Assembly: GCA_016873495.1 (NCBI GenBank)
Contig: VGXC01000001.1
Coordinates: forward strand, 123,512 to 187,511
DNA: 64,000 nucleotides
Source: Nitrospira sp.
Lineage (GTDB): Bacteria > Nitrospirota > Nitrospiria > Nitrospirales > Nitrospiraceae
Direction: 5' to 3'
In this document: positions 29,594-39,789 of the stretch, piece after piece
Layout: every line of letters begins with the position of its first letter
Numbering within the stretch: the stretch's first letter is position 1
Program-made: the position numbers and the translations under genes
The notes under the pieces: generated by a model
What the model saw: the letters and a program-made list of their open reading frames with translations, nothing else
Database searches by the model: none
Told to the model about the DNA's origin: nothing

Positions 29594-30472
29594 TTTGAAC
29601 TGTGCGCTGACGACTCGCTCGATGCCTGCCGCATCCTGACGAACCTGCATCAATTGGTATCCGCCCGACTCTTCAGCCATGCGACACACGGACTCCGCCT
29701 GGCCCTGGCCCACTTCAAGCGCAAGCGTTCCGCCCGGCGCCAGGTACGGTTTGGCTTCGCGTAGCAACCGGCGATAGAAGGCCAGTCCGTCCGGCCCTCC
29801 GTCCAGCGCCGCTTGGGGCTCCCGCCGGACCTCCCGTTGGATTCCCGCTAGATCGCCGGCGGGAATGTAGGGAGGATTGGAGACGACCGCGGCTAGCCGG
29901 CATTCCAATCCAAGACCAGCCAGCGGCGCCAGAAGATCTCCTTCCAGGAACCGGACCCGTTCCGCCATTCCATGCCGATTGGCATTTCTCCGGGCGACAT
30001 CGAGCGCAGCGGCCGACAGGTCCGTGGCATAGACCCTCACCTCAGGCAGGGCAAGGGCGAGTGCGACCGCAATACACCCGGATCCGGTGCCGATGTCGGC
30101 GATGAGCGGAAGGGCTTCCCTGCCCGCGATCTCACGCACCTCGCCAACCAATAACTCGGTTTCCGGCCTGGGAATCAGGACCGCCGGCGTCACCTCGAAG
30201 TCCAACCCGCAAAATTCCTGGGTCCCAAGCAGGTACTGGAGCGGCTCTCCGGACATGCGCCGCGTCAGGAGAGACCAGGCCAGACTGCGGCTCTCCTCCG
30301 AGACTGTGCGGTCGCTCTCCAACCTAAGGCGGAGCCCGGTGGTCTCCAGCGCCCGCTCGAGCAACCACCGCGTTTCCTGCGCCGCATTGGCGATGCCCGC
30401 GTTCGACAGGAGGACCTGCCCTTCCCGAACCAGAGCTCCATAGGTCGTCGGTTCTTGGGTCAGCGTCGGCAT
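29588..30472 (-). CDS. prmC: PrmC, release factor glutamine methyltransferase
   Basis: PrmC methylates the GGQ glutamine of release factors. The 294-residue protein has the N-terminal helical domain, SAM-binding IADIGTGSGCIAVALAL and the substrate-binding SNPPYIPAGD. The ATG at 30472 overlaps the prfA stop (TGATG), so translation is coupled. A longer upstream frame is a shadow of prfA. Confidence 0.97.
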   Translation of the reverse strand: MPTLTQEPTTYGALVREGQVLLSNAGIANAAQETRWLLERALETTGLRLRLESDRTVSEESRSLAWSLLTRRMSGEPLQYLLGTQEFCGLDFEVTPAVLIPRPETELLVGEVREIAGREALPLIADIGTGSGCIAVALALALPEVRVYATDLSAAALDVARRNANRHGMAERVRFLEGDLLAPLAGLGLECRLAAVVSNPPYIPAGDLAGIQREVRREPQAALDGGPDGLAFYRRLLREAKPYLAPGGTLALEVGQGQAESVCRMAEESGGYQLMQVRQDAAGIERVVSAQFKG

Positions 30473-31578
30473 CAGGATGCTTCCGTGGCCGCCCGGGCAT
30501 ACTCTGCCCGGAGGCCTTCCACGATTTCGTCCAACTCGCCCGCCAGCACCTGCTCCAGCTTGTGCAAGGTCAGCCCGATGCGGTGATCGGTCACCCGGTT
30601 TTGCGGAAAGTTGTACGTCCGGATCTTCTCGCTCCGCTCCCCGGTCCCGACCTGAGCCTTCCGGCTTTGGGCGATCTCCGCCTCCTGCTTCTCCCGCTCG
30701 GCCTCCACGATGCGCGCCCGCAACGTGCGCATGGCCTTCGTCCGATTCTTCAGCTGCGACCGTTCGTCCTGACACGAGACCACCACTCCGGTCGGGATGT
30801 GAGTGATGCGCACCGCCGAATAGGTCGTGTTCACGCTCTGGCCGCCGGCCCCCGACGAACAGAAGGTGTCGATCCGCAGATCTTTGGGATCGATCTGCAC
30901 CTCCACCTCGTCCACCTCGGGCATCACGGCCACCGTCACCGTGGAGGTATGGATGCGCCCGCTGGCCTCTGTGGCCGGAACCCGCTGGACGCGATGCACC
31001 CCGCTTTCATGCTTGAAGTGGCTGTAGGCGCCCTTGCCCTCGACCAGCATCACCACGTCCTTGTATCCGCCGATCCCGGTCTCGCTCGACTCCATCACTT
31101 CGACGCGCAGCTTCTTTCGCTCCGCATACTTCACATACATCCGAAACAGGTCCCCGGCAAAAAGCGCCGCCTCGTCCCCTCCGGTCCCGGCCCGAATTTC
31201 CACGAAGGTATTCTTTTCGTCGCGCGGGTCCTTGGGCACCAACTGCTCCAACGCCTGGGCCTCCAATTCGCGGCAGCGGGCCTGAAGGCTTTCGGCCTCT
31301 TCGGCCGCCATCCGCTGCATCTCCCCCTCCGTGGCGGGATCCTGGGCCAAGTGGGTGGCCTCGTCGAGTTGTTTGACCAACGCCTGGTAGTCGCCGTAAA
31401 GGTGCGCGAGGGACTCGATCTCTCGCCGCTCCTTGTTGAGCTTGTGGATCAGCGCCGGCTGACTGTGGACGGACGGGTCCGTGAGCTGTCTGGTCAGCTC
31501 GTCGTAGCGCTGCGCGACCCCCTCCCACTTGGCGATCAGGGGCGCGACCTGCGTTTCTGCTGTCTGCGCCTCAGCCAT
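30472..31578 (-). CDS. prfA: PrfA, peptide chain release factor 1
   Basis: RF1 terminates translation at UAA and UAG. The 368-residue protein carries the RF1 tripeptide PAT (201-203) and GGQ (245-247) in [14 protein letters not shown]. The length is normal. It sits directly before its modifying enzyme prmC and after rpmE on the minus strand. Confidence 0.98.
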   Translation of the reverse strand: MAEAQTAETQVAPLIAKWEGVAQRYDELTRQLTDPSVHSQPALIHKLNKERREIESLAHLYGDYQALVKQLDEATHLAQDPATEGEMQRMAAEEAESLQARCRELEAQALEQLVPKDPRDEKNTFVEIRAGTGGDEAALFAGDLFRMYVKYAERKKLRVEVMESSETGIGGYKDVVMLVEGKGAYSHFKHESGVHRVQRVPATEASGRIHTSTVTVAVMPEVDEVEVQIDPKDLRIDTFCSSGAGGQSVNTTYSAVRITHIPTGVVVSCQDERSQLKNRTKAMRTLRARIVEAEREKQEAEIAQSRKAQVGTGERSEKIRTYNFPQNRVTDHRIGLTLHKLEQVLAGELDEIVEGLRAEYARAATEAS

Positions 31579-31610
31579 AACGTTTCCGGTGACTGCTTAC
31601 AATTCTAGGC

Positions 31611-31655
31611 CAAAAAACAAAAAACCCCGCCCCTCCTCGGAGCAGGATTCTTTGC
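31611..31655 (-). terminator. Possible intrinsic terminator after rpmE
   Basis: On the minus strand a GC-rich imperfect stem (CCTGCTCC with GGAGGGGCGGGG) is followed by TTTTTTGTTTTTT. It lies between the rpmE stop and the prfA start, so it may cause partial termination. The stem is irregular and the loop tiny, so confidence is low. Confidence 0.35.
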
Positions 31656-31672
31656 ACCACAGTTCGCGGCCC

Positions 31673-31876
31673 CTACTTCTTCTTCGTGTACTTCTTCTTG
31701 AATCGTTCCACACGTCCTTCGGTGTCCACGATTTTCTGCGTGCCCGTGAAAAACGGATGGCAGCGCGAACAGATGTCCACCTTCAGGTCGCCCACGGTCG
31801 AGCGGGTCTTGAACTGGGCCCCGCAGGCGCAATGGACGGTGACTTCCACGTACTCCGGATGAATGCCTTTCTTCAT
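31673..31876 (-). CDS. rpmE: RpmE, ribosomal protein bL31 (zinc type)
   Basis: The 67-residue protein has the start [12 protein letters not shown] and four cysteines at 16, 18, 36 and 39, so it is the zinc-binding form of L31. The tail is Lys-rich. Rho is encoded just upstream and prfA downstream, a widely conserved order. Confidence 0.97.
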   Translation of the reverse strand: MKKGIHPEYVEVTVHCACGAQFKTRSTVGDLKVDICSRCHPFFTGTQKIVDTEGRVERFKKKYTKKK

Positions 31877-31954
31877 GATAGCTCCTTCGCTCGATCCCTT
31901 CGCCTTCGATGCACGCCCGTTTCCTCAACAACCGATGCGTCCGCGGCGCGTCCG

Positions 31955-33202
<1,248 letters not shown>

Positions 33203-33688
33203 AGTCTTCTCCCTTAACATGGAACAAACCCCCTCACAGCGCCGCAATGGGGCTGTGGGTATGACATGGTGCGACAGAGCGAATCTTGAAGCATGGATCA
33301 ACGGTTGAGCGGTGAATGGGGCGTATGCGGAGAGAGATGGTCCGCGAAAGGACTAAAACTTGGCGCCCTGGATCTCCATGGTTGACAGCGCGGTGGTTCC
33401 ACCTGCGGGGGACAACACACCCCAAATCATCAGACAGTCACAATCAACAACTGGCAAAATCTGGTATGTCGAGAGCAGCCCTGGGAAGCTCGACTGAGAC
33501 TGTGGCGGAAGCGTATGGTTGAATGCTCGAATTTAGGGAAGCTTGGATCGTGTCGATATAGTATCGGCGAGGCCGCCCATTGTCAATAGCTATTTTCTTT
33601 TCATCAAGCCAGAAATAGGCAAGCCAGCCCTTCGTGTCGAGGCCCTCGTCGTTGCGCGGGGCGCTGGATTGTGCTAAAGGTCTTCCCC
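33203..33688. other. Long leader of rho and divergent promoter region
   Basis: This 486-base interval contains the rho leader on the minus strand and the promoter side of a DUF2203 gene on the plus strand. A 63-codon minus-strand frame (33234-33425) starts with TTG and has no ribosome-binding site, so I do not call it. The leader is a plausible site for Rho autoregulation, known in other bacteria. Confidence 0.55.
33558..33586 (-). promoter_or_regulatory. Predicted sigma70 promoter of rho
   Basis: On the minus strand TTGACA (33581-33586) and TACTAT (33558-33563) are separated by 17 bases, a near-consensus housekeeping promoter. Transcription would begin near 33551, about 350 bases before the rho start codon. 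Confidence 0.75.
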
Positions 33689-34105
33689 ATGGCGGCGCGC
33701 GAAGAAGGACAGAATTTGGAACGCCTGTTTACCCTGGCCGAGGCCACCCGCCTGCTTCCCCAGCTTCGCGAACACTTGACCGCGGTTCAAGCGGCCAAGG
33801 CCGTGTTGATCCGCATCAAAGATGAAATCAAAAAGGCCAGCGCGCAGGCCTCATACGGCGGGGGCAGCTTCGCCGGCCCCCACTACATCGCCGCGCTTGA
33901 ACAGATCAGCGAACACCTCCAGGCCGTGCAGGAACTGGGCGTCCATGTGAAAGACCTCGACATCGGTCTCTGCGACTTCCCGCACCTGCTGGACGGACGG
34001 ATCGTCTACCTTTGCTGGAAGCTTGGGGAGGCCGAAATCCGCTGGTGGCACGAAGTGCACAGCGGGTATGCCGACCGCCGGCCGCTGGAGTCGGACGAAT
34101 CGTAG
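33689..34105 (+). CDS. DUF2203 family protein
   Basis: The 138-residue protein matches DUF2203: an N-terminal LFTLAEATRLLPQLREHL, a central helical region, and the diagnostic VKDLDIGLCDFPHLLDGRIVYLCWKLGE with the C-terminal WWHEVHSGY. The function of this family is unknown. The ATG at 33689 follows AAAGG. It heads a short plus-strand run with a YciI-like and a TPR protein. Confidence 0.85.
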   Translation: MAAREEGQNLERLFTLAEATRLLPQLREHLTAVQAAKAVLIRIKDEIKKASAQASYGGGSFAGPHYIAALEQISEHLQAVQELGVHVKDLDIGLCDFPHLLDGRIVYLCWKLGEAEIRWWHEVHSGYADRRPLESDES

Positions 34106-34156
34106 GCGCCTTCCTGACCGGGGCGCAACCTCGCCACGAGACATGCGGCAGAGCGG

Positions 34157-34450
34157 ATGAAATTCGTCATTCTTGGCTTCGACGGGCCTGAGGGTGCAGC
34201 CAAACGGAAGGTGCACCGGCCTGCCCACTTGGCCCGCATGGACGTCCTGGATGCCCAAGGACGAGTCGTGCTGGCCGGCCCCCTCACCGACCAAGCCGGA
34301 AGCCTCATCGTCATCGAGGCGGAGTCTCTGGCGGAGGCCGAGGCCTTTATCCGGGAGGATCCCTACGTCGTCCACGGCGTCTTCGCACGGTTCGAAGTCC
34401 ACCCGTTCATGCAGGTGTTTCCGAAAGACGGGACCGCTTCCAAGCCATAA
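34157..34450 (+). CDS. YciI-like family protein
   Basis: The 97-residue protein has the ferredoxin-like fold pattern of YciI proteins: KFVILGFDGPEG, RPAHLARM with the conserved His, VLAGPLTD, and AEAFIREDPYVVHGVF. The conserved His and Asp are present. Family members have been proposed as small enzymes or dehydrogenase-like proteins; the true substrate is unknown. It follows the DUF2203 gene by 51 bases. Confidence 0.9.
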   Translation: MKFVILGFDGPEGAAKRKVHRPAHLARMDVLDAQGRVVLAGPLTDQAGSLIVIEAESLAEAEAFIREDPYVVHGVFARFEVHPFMQVFPKDGTASKP

Positions 34451-34480
34451 CCGCTGGAGTTGCCCGTTCTCAAGACGGGC

Positions 34481-35779
34481 ATGAACACGCAGGTCCGCTT
34501 CATGGGCACTCCCAACGTGACAATCGCCTTCGCGATCGCCCTCGCTCTTCCCACCGCTTCGGCCTTGGCCCAACTAACCCCGGCCCAGCCGACCAAGGTC
34601 ATCGTCGCGGAAGCCAGCTATGTCATGGGCGATGCCGACACGTTGACCGGGGCCGAAGAGGCCGTGCTGATGCGGGCCAAACGTAAGGCCGTGGAAGAAG
34701 CCGGTGTCTACGTCGAAGCCGCCTCAACGGACGTCGAAACCCATACCGACGGCGCCACTTCGCATCTCAACCAACTCAGCGTGCGCACGATCTCATCCGC
34801 CGTGACCGAAACCGAATTTTTGGAGAAACGGCAAACCTTGGAGAACGGCCGGCTGACGTTCTACGTGAAGATTCGCTGCACCATACGCGTGGACATGTTG
34901 ACGGAGGCGGTCAAGCGGATGAAATCCGACGAACTGTTGGCCCAGCACCATCAGCAGCTCCAAACGGAGAACAGTCAGCTCAAAAATCAGCTCGAGAATT
35001 TGAAAAAACAGCTGCGAACCACCCCCCCGCAACCCAACAACATCAGGGTCATCCCCAAGAATCGGCGCGAGGCGGTCAGGCTTGGGCGGGCGGCCTTTGA
35101 AACCCACAGCCTCCCCGAAAAAATCGACCTGGCCACGCAAGCCATGGCCGCCGACGACCGCTATGTGGACGCCTACATCATTCGCGGACAGACCTATTTG
35201 CGGATCGCCGCCGTGACCTTTTCAAAAGCCGGCCCCACGGCCGACTTAAACGGCTATGTCGTTCAGGCCTTACAAGACTTCGACCGCGCTGCGGCACTCG
35301 ATCCTACCAGCACTTGGGCGATCCTGGGGCGAGGCGATGTGTTTACTTGGCAGCGCAAGCCGGATGAGGCAGCCAAGGAATACTCCCGGGTCTTGCAGAT
35401 GGACCCCTTCTTCGATGTCGCTCGGCAGCGGCTGATCGTATTGCTCACCACCAACGCCAGGAGACAGGTCGCAGCCAAGCAGTGGCGGCAGGCCCTGGGC
35501 ACATTGGCTCAGGTCCTCCAGCCGGACCTGCCGCCGAGTTGGCTGGCCCAACAGAAAGAAGCGCTGCTGCTGCGCAGCCAGATCTACACGGAGCTGGGGG
35601 AACTGGATCGGGCGGTAGAGGACCTCGGCAAAGTCATCCGGGTGGACCCGACCAACCCAGCCCTGTTTACTCAACGAGCGCAGCTCTACCGGCGCCTGCT
35701 CCAGGGGCGCCTGGCGAAGGATGACCTGGAACGAGCCTGCGCCCTGGGCTCTGAAGAAGGCTGTTCCGGCCTCCAATAG
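34481..35779 (+). CDS. Exported TPR-repeat protein
   Basis: The 432-residue protein has a signal peptide (about 1-31, ending ASALAQ), an N-terminal region similar to LPP20/FlgT-type domains (VEEAGVYVEAAS, residues about 70-81), a coiled coil near 145-180, and C-terminal tetratricopeptide repeats (about 200-425; for example DRYVDAYIIRGQTYLRIA and PTSTWAILGRGDVFTW). The start is uncertain: TTG 34460, ATG 34481 and ATG 34502 are possible. A periplasmic or outer-membrane scaffold role is likely; no specific function is inferred. Confidence 0.85.
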   Translation: MNTQVRFMGTPNVTIAFAIALALPTASALAQLTPAQPTKVIVAEASYVMGDADTLTGAEEAVLMRAKRKAVEEAGVYVEAASTDVETHTDGATSHLNQLSVRTISSAVTETEFLEKRQTLENGRLTFYVKIRCTIRVDMLTEAVKRMKSDELLAQHHQQLQTENSQLKNQLENLKKQLRTTPPQPNNIRVIPKNRREAVRLGRAAFETHSLPEKIDLATQAMAADDRYVDAYIIRGQTYLRIAAVTFSKAGPTADLNGYVVQALQDFDRAAALDPTSTWAILGRGDVFTWQRKPDEAAKEYSRVLQMDPFFDVARQRLIVLLTTNARRQVAAKQWRQALGTLAQVLQPDLPPSWLAQQKEALLLRSQIYTELGELDRAVEDLGKVIRVDPTNPALFTQRAQLYRRLLQGRLAKDDLERACALGSEEGCSGLQ

Positions 35780-35803
35780 TCCATCCGATGGCCTGTCCGT
35801 TCG

Positions 35804-35833
35804 TTGACAACCGCGTAAAAAAACAGCTATACT
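35804..35833 (+). promoter_or_regulatory. Predicted sigma70 promoter of the oxidoreductase operon
   Basis: TTGACA (35804-35809) and TATACT (35828-35833) with an 18-base spacer, close to consensus. Transcription would start near 35840, leaving about 310 bases before the first gene. Confidence 0.8.
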
Positions 35834-36047
35834 CAGGTGCTCAAAGCTGGCGTCAAATCTGACATTTGATCGTCGACGCGGGTTAGTTCAAAAGACCCAT
35901 AGAGTCTGGCCGTTATGGACCTTAATCTCAAGAGGGTGGGCCTTCTGCGAGCTTGCGGAAAATAGACGAAAAAGCATATATATGAAGCATCGGTGGACTC
36001 CGAGGCCTTGTAAGCATGTAAAGATCGCCGTTCCCGGAGAATGGCAC

Positions 36048-36080
36048 GAGGCCGGCAAAGATGGGCGGGGGCCTCTTTTT
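36048..36080 (+). promoter_or_regulatory. Terminator-like hairpin in the oxidoreductase leader (possible attenuator)
   Basis: GAGGCC (36048-36053) pairs with GGCCTC (36070-36075), followed by TTTTT (36076-36080). An upstream identical GAGGCC at 36002-36007 could compete for GGCCTC, giving an alternative fold. The stem is short (6 bp) and the loop is 16 bases, so strength is uncertain. Confidence 0.45.
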
Positions 36081-36148
36081 GCTTCAGAATTTGTCACTTG
36101 CTGACGCCGATCCGTCGAAGACGGAGCCGCGATAGGAGCTGAAGTCGC

Positions 36149-36784
36149 ATGAACCAATACCGTGTAATGCCAGGTCCCGAACATTTCCTGCCGCCGGCTG
36201 CGGCATCCATGGGCATCAGGCTGCCGAATCCTGGCGAGTCCCATATCCACGGCGTCATCGTGCCGGAGGAGAAGGCTTACGAAGAAGCGGCCCGCCAGTT
36301 CTTGATGGCTAAAGTCCCCACCATTTTCCCTGGTCCTTTGGTCCTGTGGGCTTGGAACGAAAAGGCCGCGAAAAAGGCCACGGCAATCCGGCATCTGTAC
36401 GAAACCCTCAAGGAGTGTGTCACGCCCCAACAGCGCGCCATGCTCATCCCGATGCCCGACTACCGGCCCAAGTACCCCAAGATCAACCCTGAAGTCGAAA
36501 TCAACCCCAACCACCCGAATCTAACCATCTGGCACAACAAGATCGACTGCTGCATGTTTGTGGGCGTGCATTGTCACCAGGCCAACCTGTCGCTGAAGAT
36601 CATCCGCGGCGGCACGTCTTGTTATACCGTTGCCATGTGCGCCCAGGCGGGGCACGAGGATGCCATGCTGTCGTTCCGCGACGCCTCCGTGGAAAAAATC
36701 ATGAAACTGGCCGAGTGGGTGCGCAAGCTCAAAGGGACCGTGAAGGTTTCGCAAACGATATCCAAGAGCGGGTCTTCAAACTGA
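36149..36784 (+). CDS. 2-oxoacid:ferredoxin oxidoreductase, accessory (epsilon-type) subunit
   Basis: The 211-residue protein is the first gene of a five-gene oxidoreductase operon. Its size and position fit the extra small subunit of five-subunit enzymes known from Hydrogenobacter (por/for type). Visible features include PEEKAYEEAARQFLMAKVPTI and a Cys/His-rich KIDCCMFVGVHCHQANLSLK segment followed by GGTSCYTVAMCAQAGHEDA; the cysteines might bind metal, which is inference. Start at ATG 36149 preceded by GGAG. Confidence 0.8.
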   Translation: MNQYRVMPGPEHFLPPAAASMGIRLPNPGESHIHGVIVPEEKAYEEAARQFLMAKVPTIFPGPLVLWAWNEKAAKKATAIRHLYETLKECVTPQQRAMLIPMPDYRPKYPKINPEVEINPNHPNLTIWHNKIDCCMFVGVHCHQANLSLKIIRGGTSCYTVAMCAQAGHEDAMLSFRDASVEKIMKLAEWVRKLKGTVKVSQTISKSGSSN

Positions 36785-36855
36785 AGCGGAGCAGTTCCTG
36801 AGCCGTTACCGCCGCGCAGCAAGCTGCGGGGCCTACTGATAAGGAGGCCGGGTCC

Positions 36856-38064
36856 ATGGACAATCATTCACCGATCGGGACGACAAATAAAAAGGGGCAG
36901 GTCATCACGGATGCCCGGAAGATGATGTTCGAGGCGCCCCGCACCCCGTCCTTTTTCACGGGCAGTGAAGTGATCAAGGAAGCCGTCCGGCGTGCGAACG
37001 TGGACTTGATGATCGCCTATCCGATCACGCCGCAGAGCGAGGCCGCCGCCCTGTGCGGCGAACTGTTCGCGGAAGGGTATGTGAAGGAGTACTTCCGCGG
37101 CGAGAGCGAGTTCGCCGTGATGTCGCAGTGCGCCGGCGCAGCCTTCGGCGGCGCTCGGGTGTTTACGACCACCGCGGGGCCCGGCACGATGCGGGCGATG
37201 GAGAACTTCCCCATGTGGGCCGGAGCCAGGCTCCCGATCCAGATGATCGTGACCTGCCGCGGCATCAACTCCCCGCTCTCCATCCAGCCCGACACGTTGG
37301 AAATCTCATACCTGCTCCAGACCGGGATGCTGGTCTGGCACGCCGAAACCGCCCAGGACTTCTACGACTGGATTCTCAGGGGCTACATGGTTGCGGAGGA
37401 GCCGGACGTGCACCTGCCGCTGGCCCTTTGCTGCGACGGGTTCTTCGTGACGCACACCAAGGACGTGGTCAATCTTACGCCGGTGGACATGTGCCTGCCC
37501 CCCTATGACCCATACCGCTCACCGGTGCCCTGCATGGACATGGAATGTCCTCCGGTCCGGATGATGCGGGACCCCTTCGTGATGAAGAGCAACTACATTA
37601 GCTATGCCACCCACGCCTCCTGGCAGCAGGAAGTCTGGGCTGCGGTGGAACGGTCGCGCAAGCACACGATCGCCTGGATCGATGGGCTGATCGAAACCGA
37701 GAACACCGACGCCGACGTTCTCATCGTCTCCTCCGGCACCGCTGTGTCGCAGGGACGCGAAGCCATCCGCCTGTTGGCCGACGAAGGCATCCGGGTGGGC
37801 TTGGTCAAGATCAAGTCTCTGCGGCCCTGGCCCTGGCAGGAAATCCGCGAGGCCACCAAGAACGCCAAGCATATCATCGTGCCGGAGTTTAACGTGGTGG
37901 GCTGGATGGCCCGCGAAATCAAGGCCAGCATCCCGGATAGTGATCGCGTGGTTTCCGGCCCTCGCGTGGGCGGCGGGATGACGATGCCCCCGGAGATCAT
38001 CGTATCGGAGATCAAGAACGCGCTCGGCATCCGCAACGCGGCCCTCGCCGGTCGTGGAAGCTGA
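36856..38064 (+). CDS. 2-oxoacid:ferredoxin oxidoreductase, alpha subunit
   Basis: The 402-residue protein has the alpha-subunit pyrimidine-binding domain (FTGSEVIKEAVRRANVD; AYPITPQSEAA; ESEFAVMSQCAGAA; TTAGPGTMRAMENFP) and the transketolase-C-like domain (VLIVSSGTAVSQGREAIRLL; KIKSLRPWP). It forms the active centre with the beta subunit and TPP. The start follows AAGGAGG. Together with the other subunits it would reductively carboxylate acetyl-CoA or succinyl-CoA; which one is not determined from sequence here. Confidence 0.95.
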   Translation: MDNHSPIGTTNKKGQVITDARKMMFEAPRTPSFFTGSEVIKEAVRRANVDLMIAYPITPQSEAAALCGELFAEGYVKEYFRGESEFAVMSQCAGAAFGGARVFTTTAGPGTMRAMENFPMWAGARLPIQMIVTCRGINSPLSIQPDTLEISYLLQTGMLVWHAETAQDFYDWILRGYMVAEEPDVHLPLALCCDGFFVTHTKDVVNLTPVDMCLPPYDPYRSPVPCMDMECPPVRMMRDPFVMKSNYISYATHASWQQEVWAAVERSRKHTIAWIDGLIETENTDADVLIVSSGTAVSQGREAIRLLADEGIRVGLVKIKSLRPWPWQEIREATKNAKHIIVPEFNVVGWMAREIKASIPDSDRVVSGPRVGGGMTMPPEIIVSEIKNALGIRNAALAGRGS

Positions 38065-38131
38065 GCCATAGCAGCTCAACGGTTCGCGCACAGTCACCGA
38101 CGATAGCCAGCAGCCTTGAGAGGAGGCTTCC

Positions 38132-39037
38132 ATGAGCAAAGAGCGGATAAAAATTGCGCCGGAGTTCTACGAGATCATGCCGCCCGAATACCAAGACTTG
38201 GTCAATCGGGCCACCTATGGGAACGACTCCCGAGGATGGAAAGACATCGGGACGTCCAAGGAGCTGATCGAGGAGCATTCGCTCTGCGCCGGTTGCCCTG
38301 AATCCATGGCGTTCCGGTACATTCTGGCCTCCCTACCCAACCCGGAAGACACCGTCATGGTGGGGTCCACCGGTTGCACCAGCCTGGTGTTCCCCCACGT
38401 GGCCGTGCACAACATCCACTCGCTCTTCGGCAACCAGAACGCCATCGCCTCCGGTCTCAAGCGGGCGTTGACGGTGCGGTTCCCAGGCCGGATCAAGGAT
38501 GTGGTGGTGCTGGCCGGCGACGGAGCCACGGTGGACATCGGTTTGGACATGACCCTGCAAGCCTGGTTTCGTCAGGAAAAATTCACCACGATTTGCTTCG
38601 ACAACGAGCTGTATGCCAACACCGGCGGGCAGGAGAGCGGGTTGATGCAGAAGGGCTTCGTAGCCAAAATGGCGCCGGTCGGCAAGCAGTTCGAAAAGGT
38701 ACGGCTGCCAGAAATCGCCCGCGAGTCCGGCTGCCACTACGTGGTGAATTGTACGGTCAGCAAGCCGTCTCTCGTGGAAAAAGTCATCCGGAACGCGGTC
38801 CACGTCGCCCGAGAAATCGGCCCGACATATCTGCAGCTCTATACCCCCTGCATCCTGGAAATCGGCAAGAACAGCATGGAAGGTCTCCAAGAAATGCGGG
38901 ATTCTGAAAAACCGACGGAGCGCTTCGCCTACAAAGAGTATATCAGCGAGCCGGCCAAGCAGTTGCTCGCAGAAATCGCCGCCAAAGAAAAGGAAAAGAA
39001 GGCTGCAGCCAAGGAACAACTGGCAGCCCAGGCCTAA
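38132..39037 (+). CDS. 2-oxoacid:ferredoxin oxidoreductase, beta subunit (TPP-binding)
   Basis: The 301-residue protein has the TPP/Mg motif GDGATVDIGLD followed by FDNELYANTGGQ, and Cys residues in SLCAGCPESM that, with a downstream cysteine, ligate a [4Fe-4S] cluster in the family. The C-terminal tail is Lys/Ala-rich. It follows the alpha subunit by 67 bases; an AGAGGAGG site precedes the ATG. Confidence 0.95.
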   Translation: MSKERIKIAPEFYEIMPPEYQDLVNRATYGNDSRGWKDIGTSKELIEEHSLCAGCPESMAFRYILASLPNPEDTVMVGSTGCTSLVFPHVAVHNIHSLFGNQNAIASGLKRALTVRFPGRIKDVVVLAGDGATVDIGLDMTLQAWFRQEKFTTICFDNELYANTGGQESGLMQKGFVAKMAPVGKQFEKVRLPEIARESGCHYVVNCTVSKPSLVEKVIRNAVHVAREIGPTYLQLYTPCILEIGKNSMEGLQEMRDSEKPTERFAYKEYISEPAKQLLAEIAAKEKEKKAAAKEQLAAQA

Positions 39038-39064
39038 CGGTATCCGGCGCAGGGGAGAGCACAC

Positions 39065-39769
39065 ATGATCAAGAAGCGTCTCAACATTCGGATGTCCGGC
39101 CTGGGTGGGCAAGGTGCGGTGACCGCGGCGCACGTCATGGCCATGGCCGCATCGAAGGACGGCAGGTTTGCCATTTCAAATCCGTTCTTTGGCGCCGAGA
39201 AGCGCATGGCACCGGCAGAAAGCTACTGCCGAATCGGTATCGAACGCATCTACGACCGGGGCGAACTGGTATTCCCGGACGTGATCGAAGTGTTTCACCC
39301 CCAGGTGGTCACGATGGGCAAGAGCTATACGATGCCCTTCTATTCGGGTATCAAGGAAGGCGGCTTGGTTATCATCAACTCGGACGCCCCCCTGCTCACC
39401 GAGGAGGATATCCAGCGATTGAAGGACCTCAAGGTGGCCGTGTTCTACATCAACGGGACGCAGATCGCCCTGGAAGTCGCGGGCACCGAGCTATCCACGA
39501 ACATGACGATGATCGGGTCCGTCGCCGGAATCACCAAATGTGTCTCCATGAACGCGCTTGATTTGGCCCTCCAGGAGCGGTTCGGCAAGAAGTTCGTGGC
39601 CTCCGGCGGAACGGCAACCCTGGACGAGGCGATCAAGAAAAAATTCGCCAAGAAGGAAATGTTGCTGGCCAAGAACCTCGCCACGGTCACACGGGCCTAC
39701 GAACTGGGCGTCGAATGGGCTGAGAAGAACAAGTATGAATTGCAAGTGGCGGCCATGGCCGCGGCGTAA
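39065..39769 (+). CDS. 2-oxoacid:ferredoxin oxidoreductase, gamma subunit
   Basis: The 234-residue protein has the gamma-subunit start NIRMSGLGGQGAVTAAHVMAMAA and the NPFFGAEKRMAPAESYCRIG region. The gamma domain contributes to CoA binding in this enzyme family. It is 27 bases after the beta gene and 20 bases before the ferredoxin-like delta gene. Confidence 0.95.
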   Translation: MIKKRLNIRMSGLGGQGAVTAAHVMAMAASKDGRFAISNPFFGAEKRMAPAESYCRIGIERIYDRGELVFPDVIEVFHPQVVTMGKSYTMPFYSGIKEGGLVIINSDAPLLTEEDIQRLKDLKVAVFYINGTQIALEVAGTELSTNMTMIGSVAGITKCVSMNALDLALQERFGKKFVASGGTATLDEAIKKKFAKKEMLLAKNLATVTRAYELGVEWAEKNKYELQVAAMAAA

Positions 39770-39789
39770 CAAACGGGGATACCAGACGC

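Larger units (their letters stand above)
35780..36148. other. Promoter and ~310-nt leader of the oxidoreductase operon
   Basis: This 369-base interval has a strong promoter (listed separately) followed by a long leader with several hairpins and a terminator-like structure at 36048-36080. A 40-codon frame beginning at 35982 lacks a clear ribosome-binding site. The leader may be a regulatory RNA, or a separate short transcript might end at the hairpin. Confidence 0.6.

Noticed and set aside
33234..33425. 63-codon frame in the rho leader as a possible leader peptide
   Set aside because: It begins with TTG, has no ribosome-binding site, and its composition is not protein-like.
35982..36104. 40-codon frame in the oxidoreductase leader
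   Set aside because: No convincing ribosome-binding site and it overlaps the terminator-like hairpin.
35888..36514. 208-codon minus-strand frame under the first oxidoreductase gene
   Set aside because: It is antisense to a conserved operon member and shows no motif.
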